DNA of 14,868 nucleotides, from assembly GCF_000720185.1 (NCBI RefSeq), contig NZ_JOIY01000076.1, positions 1 through 14,868 of the forward strand, in the 5' to 3' direction. The notes below the pieces were generated by a model. The model had not been told where the DNA came from, did no database searches, and saw only the letters and a list, made by a program, of their open reading frames with translations. Below are positions 6,302 to 11,913 of the stretch, piece after piece; position 1 is the stretch's first letter; the number at the start of each line of letters is the position of its first letter. The translations under genes were made by a program, and so were the position numbers. This DNA comes from Streptomyces sp. NRRL S-340 (GTDB lineage Bacteria > Actinomycetota > Actinomycetes > Streptomycetales > Streptomycetaceae).

Positions 6302-6617
6302 TACGACTTTTCACAAAGAGGCATACAACCGGCCAATCCACAGGGGGCGCACGACGACAAACGCGCCGCTCGCGGACATGAGGGGCGCGCGGTCGCAGGC
6401 ATGGCGCCGCCGGCCGGCGCGAGCACGGGCGACCTGCGAGAACGGCCGGAATCCAGCGCCCCGGGCAGAGAGCGGGAGGGAAGGGCGGCCCACGGGTCCG
6501 CGTGTGGGGGCGCGCACCACCCCCACGCACGGGCGCTCCGGCACTCCGGTACTTCGGTACTTCGGCGGTTCCGGGCTCCGGGACTGCCGGACTCCGGAGC
6601 CGGCGGGCTCCGGGCCC
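6302..6617. other. Non-coding stretch upstream of the deaminase gene
   Basis: No convincing gene is seen here. Open frames exist on both strands but have low-complexity Arg/Pro/Gly/Ala translations and no family resemblance. It begins with the AT-rich patch (to about 6345). It then becomes GC-rich, with simple repeats between 6540 and 6617, including TACTTCGG twice in tandem (6550-6565) and many CTCCGG blocks. Confidence 0.6.
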
Positions 6618-6725
6618 CGCACCTTCCGTACGGTCAGTACCGTCGGCATGTTGCGCACGGCGCGTATCGTCCGCACGGGCCATACCGGCCGCACGGGCCT
6701 TGCCGTTCGCACCTGACGAAGCGTC
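6618..6725. repeat. 18-bp tandem repeat, six degenerate copies
   Basis: Six consecutive 18-bp units start at 6618, 6636, 6654, 6672, 6690 and 6708. Examples are CGCACCTTCCGTACGGTC, CGCACGGCGCGTATCGTC, CGCACGGGCCATACCGGC and CGCACGGGCCTTGCCGTT. The CGCAC core is kept in five of six copies. The array ends 55 bp before the deaminase start, so it lies in or near that gene's promoter. Translated, it would give hexapeptide repeats on both strands, but no frame looks like a gene. Confidence 0.7.
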
Positions 6726-6780
6726 TGACGCGGCAGTCGACCAGGCATCGGGCGCAGGACTTGCAGGACGAAGGAAACCC

Positions 6781-7218
6781 ATGACGAGGGCGGAAGAGAT
6801 GACCACGCAGACCGGGGCCGGCCACGTCGACCACGAACTCATCCGGGCCGCGGCGCACGTCGCGCGCACCCGCTGCCGTGGTGACGAGCACACCATGGCC
6901 GCCGCGGCCCGCGCCGACGACGGCCGGATCATCACCGCGGTGAACGTCTACCACTTCACGGGAGGCCCGTGCGCCGAACTGGTCGTCATCGGCGCGGCGG
7001 CCGCCCAGGGCGCCCACCGGCTGGAGACGATCGTGGCCGTGGGCGACCGCGACCGGGGGGTCGTCCCCCCGTGCGGCCGGTGCCGCCAGGTGCTCCTCGA
7101 CCACTTCCCCGCCCTGGAGGTCATCGTCGGCGCGGGCGAGCACCTGCGCAGCGTCCCCGTCGCCGAGCTGCTGCCCGAGACCTACGTCTGGGCGGACCAC
7201 CAGCTCGACGCCGGGTGA
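6781..7218 (+). CDS. Blasticidin-S-deaminase-like cytidine deaminase
   Basis: This encodes 145 aa. It belongs to the zinc-dependent cytidine deaminase superfamily: PCAE (Cys64, catalytic Glu66) and PCGRCRQ (Cys98, Cys101) supply the three zinc ligands and proton shuttle. Beyond this, NVYHFTGGPCAELVV, PCGRCRQVLLD and the ending ELLP-x2-YVW match, as I recall it, the Aspergillus terreus blasticidin S deaminase, closer than to housekeeping Cdd. The likely reaction is hydrolytic deamination of the cytosine ring of blasticidin S or another cytosine nucleoside, in the cytoplasm. It could give resistance or serve in pyrimidine salvage. About 25 extra N-terminal residues precede the core. The ATG at 6781 has AAGGA 5-9 nt upstream; an ATG at 6799 is an alternative. 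It converges on the GntR gene 42 bp away and is preceded by the 18-bp repeat array. Confidence 0.88.
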   Translation: MTRAEEMTTQTGAGHVDHELIRAAAHVARTRCRGDEHTMAAAARADDGRIITAVNVYHFTGGPCAELVVIGAAAAQGAHRLETIVAVGDRDRGVVPPCGRCRQVLLDHFPALEVIVGAGEHLRSVPVAELLPETYVWADHQLDAG

Positions 7219-7260
7219 CTCCCGGCCCCCGGCCGGCGTCCGGAGACCGCGCCCGGGCGG

Positions 7261-8013
7261 CTACTTCACGGGCAGGTGGTACGCCACGCGGTAGCGGTCC
7301 GCCGGGATGACCACGTCCGCCGTCTCGACGGCCCGGCCGGAGGCGTAGAACGTGCGCTGGACGACCACGACGACATGGCCGGGCACCCCACCGAGCGTGA
7401 TCAGTTCCTCGGCGAGGCCGGGCCGGGCGCCCACCTCCTCCGTGACGTTGTCCACGATGATGTCGATGGCGCGCATCCGCTCGACCACGCCCATGCCGCC
7501 GAGCGGCCCCTCCTCGGGCAGCATCACGGGGGTGCGGCCGGTCAGCGCGAGCGGCTCCCAGGAGGTGGAGAGCATCATCGCCTCGCCCGCTTCCCGGAAG
7601 ACGTACTTGGTGCACATCACGCGGTCGCCGGGCTTGATGCCGAGCCGGTCGGCGATCGCGACGCTCGCCGCGGCCTGCGCGCTCCGCGACTCCCAGCTGC
7701 CGCGCGCCTCGGCGTCGGCCTGTTCCTGCCGGAACGGCGTCGCCCCGCCGGCCGGGCGGAAGCCGGAACGGGCGACCCGGCGCGGCACGGGCCGCTCGCG
7801 CACGTACGTCCCCGAGCCGGAGCGGCCCTCGACCAGGCCCTCGGCCATCAGCACCTTGCGCGCCTCCAGGGCGACCGTGTCCGAGACGCCGTACTCCTCG
7901 CGGATCCTGGCCTGCGAGGGCAGCCTGGTGTGCGGGGGCAGCAGGCCGTCGACGATCTTCTTGCGGAGGTCGCCCGCGACCCGCAGATACGCCGGCTGCT
8001 CACCGAAAGTCAC
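7261..8013 (-). CDS. GntR-family (HutC/UTRA) transcriptional regulator
   Basis: This encodes 250 aa, normal for the HutC subfamily. Residues 8-72 are the GntR winged helix: YLRVAGDLRKKIVDG, LPSQARIREEYGVSDTVALE and the wing GLVEGRSGSGTYV. Residues about 105-245 form a UTRA effector domain with GDRVMCTKYVFR, the mid-domain region around MLPEEGPLGG and the final ADRYRVAYHLPV. It should bind DNA as a dimer and release or change binding with a small ligand; the ligand is not evident. The start is GTG 8013, with GGGAG 6 nt upstream. Three short inverted repeats lie within 95 bp upstream and may be its own operators. It is convergent with the deaminase gene, which it might also control. The C-terminal half has the usual family layout and no break is seen. 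Confidence 0.9.
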   Translation of the reverse strand: MTFGEQPAYLRVAGDLRKKIVDGLLPPHTRLPSQARIREEYGVSDTVALEARKVLMAEGLVEGRSGSGTYVRERPVPRRVARSGFRPAGGATPFRQEQADAEARGSWESRSAQAAASVAIADRLGIKPGDRVMCTKYVFREAGEAMMLSTSWEPLALTGRTPVMLPEEGPLGGMGVVERMRAIDIIVDNVTEEVGARPGLAEELITLGGVPGHVVVVVQRTFYASGRAVETADVVIPADRYRVAYHLPVK

Positions 8014-8029
8014 TGGCCACTCCCATCAG

Positions 8030-8105
8030 GTTGCACAGACAGCAACAGCGTGACAACCGTAGGTTGAGCCAGGCAAGTGAAGGCCAGAGAATCACTCGAT
8101 GTGAT
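8030..8105. promoter_or_regulatory. Cluster of three inverted repeats upstream of the GntR gene
   Basis: Three perfect short dyads occur in 76 bp: GTTGC-acagaca-GCAAC (8030-8046), CAACC-gta-GGTTG (8054-8066) and ATCAC-tcgat-GTGAT (8091-8105). The first lies only 16 bp from the GTG start, so a bound protein there would block the message or promoter. GntR proteins bind short dyads and often control themselves. Confidence 0.4.
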
Positions 8106-8196
8106 GACTTCTGGGGTCGGGGGGCTTTACCCAGGCACTTTCTCCCCGCTATGAGCGTGCTCACACCTGCCGCCCGGTCCCGTCCGCGACCCGCGC

Positions 8197-8232
8197 GTCC
8201 CCGCCCGGGCGGGGACCCCTGCCTGGCCAGGC
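8197..8232. promoter_or_regulatory. Perfect 20-bp palindrome followed by a perfect 12-bp palindrome
   Basis: GTCCCCGCCCGGGCGGGGAC (8197-8216) equals its own reverse complement, and so does GCCTGGCCAGGC (8221-8232). Only 4 bp separate them. They may be operator sites for the relic gene behind them or a strong hairpin terminator. TAGCCT (8236-8241) and an ATG (8247) follow at leaderless-promoter spacing. Confidence 0.45.
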
Positions 8233-8246
8233 CCATAGCCTTGCGC

Positions 8247-8549
8247 ATGGTGACGGACCGCGTGGTGACGGCCACGGGGGCGGTGGGCGGTCCGACGGTC
8301 GGCGGGCGGCCCCGCGTTCGGCGGTCGCCCCGTTCGGCGGGGCCGGGTTCCGGGCCGCCGCGGTGACCGCCGTCATGGCCGCGCCCGGCGCGGCGCCCCG
8401 CCGCCCGGCACACGGCCGCCCTCGTACCTGCGTGGCTCGACCGGCCCTTCGGCTTCCCCACCGTGCACCGGCCGACCGGCCTCGCCGTCGCCGCCGGGTG
8501 GGTCACCGACCCGACGCCGTACCCGGAGCGGGGCGCCGTCCGCCCCTAA
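8247..8549 (+). pseudogene. Probable decayed gene, about 100 codons, with frameshifts and a stop
   Basis: From the ATG at 8247 the frame reads MVTDRVVTATGAVGGP, then degrades and hits TGA at 8364-8366. In the same frame, 8409-8549 reads like real protein (AALVPAWLDRPFGFPTVHRP, then TGLAVAAGWVTDPTPYPERG) and ends at TAA 8547-8549, with almost every third base G or C. Between them the coding-like frame is shifted (from about 8295 to 8405: APFGGAGFRAAAVTAVMAAP). Two compensating frameshifts would join the pieces into a 100-residue product. I do not recognise the family. It ends 9 bp before the threonine-synthase-like gene. It may be a relic or, less likely, chance. Confidence 0.4.
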
Positions 8550-8558
8550 CCTGCCTCC
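8547..8558 (+). promoter_or_regulatory. -10-like element for a leaderless threonine-synthase-like gene
   Basis: TAACCT (8547-8552) is followed by six bases and the ATG at 8559. No Shine-Dalgarno sequence is present (the upstream bases are TGCCTCC). This is the spacing of a leaderless start. No clear -35 is seen, and the TAA of this element is also the stop of the preceding relic frame. Confidence 0.35.
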
Positions 8559-9665
8559 ATGACAAGTCTGCCGGACCGCTACTGCCCCACCGACGGCGTC
8601 CGGGTCCCCAGTGACTCGCTCGCCTGGTGCTGCCCGTCCTGCCACGGCCCCCTGGACCTCGACTTCTCGCCCACTCCGGCGCCCCTGAAATCCCTCACCG
8701 GGCGGGTGAACTCGCTGTGGCGGTACGCGGAGACGCTGCCGCTCGCGCCCCCCTCGGTGTCCCTGGGCGAGGGCCGCACCCCGCTGGTGACGCTGACGGA
8801 CGAGGTGTCGGCGAAGCTGGACTACCTGATGCCGACGCTGTCGTTCAAGGACCGGGGCGCGGTGCTGCTGGCCCAGCTCGCGCAGCGCACCGGCCCGCGC
8901 CGGGTGGTCGCGGACAGCAGCGGCAACGCGGGCACGGCCATCGCCGCGTACTGCGCCCGCGCCCGGCTGCCCTGCACGGTGTACGTCCCGCTGGGCACCT
9001 CCGCGAAGAAGCTGGAGCAGATCGAGGCGCACGGCGCACGGCTGGAGATCGTCGACGGCGACCGGACGGCGGCGGGCACGGCGGCGCAGCGGGCGGCGGA
9101 CGAACCGGAGACGTTCTACGCCTCGCACGTGTACAACCCGTACTTCCTGCACGGCACCAAGACCTACGTCCACGAACTGTGGGAGGACCTGGGCGGCCGG
9201 CTGCCCGACGTGCTCGTGCTGCCGGTGGGCAACGGCACGCTGCTGCTCGGCGCGGCGCTGGCGGTCTCCGAGCTGTACGGGGCCGGGCTGCTGGACCGGC
9301 GTCCGGCGCTGTGGGCGGTGCAGGCGGCCGCGGTGGCCCCGCTGGCCGACGCCTGGGCGCAGGGCGCGGAGGAACTCACCGGCACCACCCCCCTCGCCCC
9401 GACCTACGCCGAGGGCATCGCCATCCCGCGCCCGCCCCGCGCCCGGCAGATCCTGCGCGCGGTGCGGGGCTCGGGCGGCACCTTCCTGACGGTGACGGAG
9501 GACCAGATCCGCCACGCGCAACTGGACCTCGCCTCGCGGGGCCTGTACGTCGAGGCGACGGGCGTGGCCTGCTGGGCGGCGGTGCGGGAGGGCGCGCTCG
9601 GCGGAAGGTCGGCGGTGGTGCCGCTGTGCGGGGCGGGACTGAAGTCGGGACTGGCACGGCCGTAG
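8559..9665 (+). CDS. Threonine-synthase-like PLP-dependent enzyme
   Basis: This encodes 368 aa of the fold type II PLP family. The PLP lysine is in SFKDRGA (Lys97), the substrate loop is SSGNAGTA (120-127) and the phosphate loop is PVGNGTLLLGA (222-232). SLGEGRTPL (68-76) is typical of threonine synthases. The N-terminal 30 residues carry Cys9, Cys24, Cys25 and Cys28, resembling the rubredoxin-like knuckle of some archaeal/actinobacterial threonine synthases, though the first CxxC is reduced to one Cys. The reference reaction is O-phosphohomoserine to threonine. No hom or thrB neighbour is present, so this may be a paralogue with another substrate (a serine or threonine dehydratase-like reaction is possible). 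It is cytoplasmic. The start appears leaderless. It converges with the SDR gene across a 143-bp repeat-rich gap. Confidence 0.85.
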   Translation: MTSLPDRYCPTDGVRVPSDSLAWCCPSCHGPLDLDFSPTPAPLKSLTGRVNSLWRYAETLPLAPPSVSLGEGRTPLVTLTDEVSAKLDYLMPTLSFKDRGAVLLAQLAQRTGPRRVVADSSGNAGTAIAAYCARARLPCTVYVPLGTSAKKLEQIEAHGARLEIVDGDRTAAGTAAQRAADEPETFYASHVYNPYFLHGTKTYVHELWEDLGGRLPDVLVLPVGNGTLLLGAALAVSELYGAGLLDRRPALWAVQAAAVAPLADAWAQGAEELTGTTPLAPTYAEGIAIPRPPRARQILRAVRGSGGTFLTVTEDQIRHAQLDLASRGLYVEATGVACWAAVREGALGGRSAVVPLCGAGLKSGLARP

Positions 9666-9667
9666 CG

Positions 9668-9792
9668 CCCCTGGGAGGACCGTGGCGCCGTGCAGGGCCG
9701 GAACCCCCTGGGAGGGCCGTGGCGCCGCGCAGGGCCTTGGCGCCGGCGCAGGGCCGTGGCGTCCGCGCGGGGCCGTACCGCGCGAGCGGGCC
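9668..9792. repeat. GC-rich tandem repeats, period 19 bp, with a 32-bp duplicated unit
   Basis: A 32-bp unit beginning CCCCTGGGAGG occurs at 9668-9699 and 9705-9736 with two differences. Its second half continues as 19-bp units at 9737-9755, 9756-9774 and (degenerate, 18 bp) 9775-9792, of the form GTGGCGCCG-n-GCAGGGCC. They fill most of the gap between convergent genes. GGCGCC-centred stems could serve as terminators. Confidence 0.7.
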
Positions 9793-9808
9793 GCGCGGCC
9801 GTCGGGGC

Positions 9809-10639
9809 TCAGTCGTCGAAGGCGGTGGCGCGCGTGCGCTTCTCCCAGGCGGTGACGTCGCCGCGGACCTGGTCGAGGTGGCCGAGGACGGCGGTGACCG
9901 CGTCGTCGCCCAGCGGCAGGCGCAGGGGGGTGTCGTCCGCCTCCAGGGCGGCGAGGATCAGCGCCGCCGCCTTCGCGGGGTCGCCGGGCTGGCTGCCGTC
10001 ACCGCCGGCGACGGAACCGCGGGTCTCGCTCACCTTGGCGTACCGGCCGCTGTCCGCGCTGACCCCGGCCCGGCCGGTGCCGAACAGCGACGTACGGAAG
10101 GCTCCCGGCTCGACGACCAGCACCTTGAGGCCGTACTCGGCCACCTCGTCCGCCAGCGCCTCCGACATGCCCTCCAGGGCGAACTTCGTCCCGCTGTACG
10201 CCGCGAACCCCGCGAAGGACAGCTGCCCGCCCATGCTGCTCATCTGCACGATCGCGCCCGAGCGCCGCTCGCGCATGTGCGGCAGCACGGCGCGGGTGAG
10301 CGCGGCCGGACCGAAGACGTGCACGTCGAACAGCTCGCGCAGCTCCTGCTCGGTGGTCTCCTCGAAGGCGCCGACATGAGTGCGGCCCGCGTTGTTGACC
10401 AGGACGTCGATGCGCCCGTGCCGGGCCAGCACGTCCCGTACGGCGGCCCCGGCGGCGGCGGTGTCGGCGACGTCCAGCGCCAGCGCCTCCACCTGGTCGG
10501 CGTGCGCGGCGACGAGGTCGGCCAGGGCCTCGGGGCGCCGTGCCGCACCCACCACGATGTCACCGGCCGCGACGGCGGCCTCGGTGATCGCCCGTCCGAA
10601 ACCGCTGCTCGCCCCGGTCACCAGCCACACCTTGTTCAT
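9809..10639 (-). CDS. SDR-family oxidoreductase
   Basis: This encodes 276 aa of the classical short-chain dehydrogenase/reductase family. It has the Rossmann motif TGASSGFG (8-15), DVAD (56-59), NNAG (82-85), catalytic Ser135, Tyr148 and Lys152 in YSGTK, and PGAFRT (178-183). It is an NAD(P)H-dependent reductase or dehydrogenase of an unknown carbonyl or alcohol. GAARRPEAL after the second strand has Arg residues that suit NADP(H), though this is only an inference. The ATG at 10639 has AGGAGGGG directly upstream (10642-10649). The frame stays open far upstream, but sequence before this ATG is not SDR-like. It diverges from the LysR gene, a common arrangement in which LysR controls the enzyme gene. 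Its leader contains 18-bp tandem repeats. Confidence 0.9.
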   Translation of the reverse strand: MNKVWLVTGASSGFGRAITEAAVAAGDIVVGAARRPEALADLVAAHADQVEALALDVADTAAAGAAVRDVLARHGRIDVLVNNAGRTHVGAFEETTEQELRELFDVHVFGPAALTRAVLPHMRERRSGAIVQMSSMGGQLSFAGFAAYSGTKFALEGMSEALADEVAEYGLKVLVVEPGAFRTSLFGTGRAGVSADSGRYAKVSETRGSVAGGDGSQPGDPAKAAALILAALEADDTPLRLPLGDDAVTAVLGHLDQVRGDVTAWEKRTRATAFDD

Positions 10640-10659
10640 GACCCCTCCTGGGTTCGTCG

Positions 10660-10731
10660 TCGCGCTCGCGCTCGTTCCCGCGTGCGTGCTCGCGTCCGCG
10701 TGCGTGCTCACGTTCGTGCTCGTGCTCCTGT
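10660..10731. repeat. 18-bp tandem repeat, four copies, in the SDR leader
   Basis: Units start at 10660, 10678, 10696 and 10714. Copies two and three (CCGCGTGCGTGCTCGCGT and CCGCGTGCGTGCTCACGT) differ by one base; the outer copies are more degenerate. The array lies between the SDR start and its likely promoter, so it would be transcribed as the 5' leader. Confidence 0.7.
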
Positions 10732-10735
10732 CACC

Positions 10736-10796
10736 AGGTTCGGCCCGGAAGCGGTGGCGCGTCCAAGATCCGTCGTGATAGCCGATGGTTATGACG
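10736..10796 (-). promoter_or_regulatory. LysR-type operator and candidate SDR promoter
   Basis: ATA-N9-TAT (10778-10792), containing T-N11-A, sits in an imperfect 23-bp palindrome at 10774-10796. It overlaps the first codons of the LysR gene. On the - strand TTGGAC (10761-10766) and GAACCT (10736-10741), 19 bp apart, form a weak -35/-10 for the SDR gene directly beyond the box. This suits LysR activation of SDR and self-repression. Confidence 0.45.
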
Positions 10797-11696
10797 ACGG
10801 ACGTGCACCTGAGAGATCTGCGGTACTTCGCGACGGCCGCCGAGGAACTGCACTTCACCCGTGCCGCGGAACGGCTGTACGTGTCGCAGCCCGCGCTGAG
10901 CAAGCAGATCCGGGCGCTGGAGGGGCAGTTGGGCACCGAACTCTTCGAGCGCGGGCCGCAGGGCGTGGCGCTCACCGACGCCGGGGAGGCGCTGCTGCCG
11001 CACGCCCTGCGGGTGCTGGAGGACTGGGAGCGGGGTGCCGCCGTCGTGGAGTCGGCGCGCTCGGCGCGGCGCGGCACGCTGGTGGTGGGCATGAGCACCA
11101 GCCCGGGGCGCGGCGGACTGCTGCCGGCGATCCGCTCCCGGTTCACCGCCGAGCTGCCCGGGGCGTCCCTGCGGTTGCGGCAGGTGAGTTGGGACGACCC
11201 GACGGCGGGTCTGGCGGACAAGGAGACCGACGCCGCCTTCGTCTGGCTGCCGCTGCCCGACCCCGAGCGGTACGGGTGGACGGTGGTCGCCGAGGAGCCG
11301 CGCCTGGTCGCGCTGCCCGAGACGCATCCGCTGGCCGCCCGTACGCAGATCGACTTCGCCGATCTGGTCGCGCTGCCGTTCCTGGCGCTGCCCCGGGCCG
11401 CCGGGGCGCTGCGGGACCACTGGCTCGCCCTGGACGCCCGCGGCGGGCGCCCGCCGCGGATCGGCGCGGAGGTGGCGAGCGCCGAGGAGACGTACGAGGC
11501 GCTGGTCGCGGGGCTCGGCGTCTGCCTGGTCGCGGCCGGCAACGCCCCGCTGGTCACCCGCGGCGGGGTGACCACCCGTCCGGTGCGCGGCATCGAACCC
11601 AGCCGCTACGCCTTCGCCTGGCGCCGCGAGGACGCGGACCGTCCCCTGGTGCGCGCGTGCGCGCAGGCCTGCCGGCTGGCGACGGGGAGCGTGTGA
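10785..11696 (+). CDS. LysR-family transcriptional regulator
   Basis: This encodes 303 aa. Residues about 9-68 are the winged helix-turn-helix: LRDLRYFATAAEELHFTRAA, RLYVSQPALSKQIRALE and GTELFERGPQGVALTDAG. A coiled linker follows to about 95, then a periplasmic-binding-protein-like effector domain (from GTLVVGMSTSPGRGG) to the end. It acts as a DNA-binding tetramer responding to a small molecule, probably a substrate or product linked to the divergent SDR. Two ATG codons (10785 and 10791) are possible. Neither has a ribosome site. TAGCCG lies 6 nt before 10791, so a leaderless start at 10791 (301 aa) is plausible. An ATA-N9-TAT box overlaps the start and suggests autoregulation. It converges with the lipoprotein gene. 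Confidence 0.92.
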   Translation: MVMTTDVHLRDLRYFATAAEELHFTRAAERLYVSQPALSKQIRALEGQLGTELFERGPQGVALTDAGEALLPHALRVLEDWERGAAVVESARSARRGTLVVGMSTSPGRGGLLPAIRSRFTAELPGASLRLRQVSWDDPTAGLADKETDAAFVWLPLPDPERYGWTVVAEEPRLVALPETHPLAARTQIDFADLVALPFLALPRAAGALRDHWLALDARGGRPPRIGAEVASAEETYEALVAGLGVCLVAAGNAPLVTRGGVTTRPVRGIEPSRYAFAWRREDADRPLVRACAQACRLATGSV

Positions 11697-11788
11697 GAAC
11701 ACCGGGAGCGCGTGAGACGTGCGGACACCGCAGGGCCCGAGAACGGGGAGGGCCCGGCGCGCCCCGCCCGGTCGGGCAGGTCGCACCG

Positions 11789-11913
11789 GGCCCTGTGCCC
11801 GTGCCGGGCGGCCCTGTGCCCCGTACGGGAGGGCGGCCCTGTGCCCGTACCCGGCGGCTCCGGGCCGCGCCGGGCGACCCTCGGCCGCGCCGGACGGCTT
11901 CGGGCCGCGCCGG
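11789..11913. repeat. Two adjoining GC-rich repeat families, period about 20-25 bp
   Basis: GGCCCTGTGCCC occurs at 11789-11800, 11810-11821 and 11835-11846. GGGCCGCGCCGG (or one base shorter) follows at 11862-11873, 11883-11893 and 11902-11913, the last touching the lipoprotein stop. Stems such as GCCCG-tgc-CGGGC (11797-11809) and the palindrome CCCGTACGGG (11820-11829) may act as terminators for the convergent genes. Nothing else is seen in 11697-11788. Confidence 0.65.

Noticed and set aside
4942..6381. + strand frame covering the NUDIX and HATPase genes
   Set aside because: It is antisense to two proteins with complete catalytic motifs and has no recognisable domain.
6226..6780. Several open frames before the deaminase on both strands
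   Set aside because: Their translations are low-complexity and follow the tandem repeats. No ribosome site or family resemblance supports any of them.
7219..7260. Terminator between the deaminase and GntR genes
   Set aside because: The 42-bp gap is GC-rich with small palindromes such as GCCCGGGC, but no stem stands out enough from the background to call.
10640..11593. N-terminal extension of the SDR frame across the LysR gene
   Set aside because: The SDR fold starts at the ATG 10639 with a strong ribosome site. The extension is Ser/Arg-rich and antisense to LysR.
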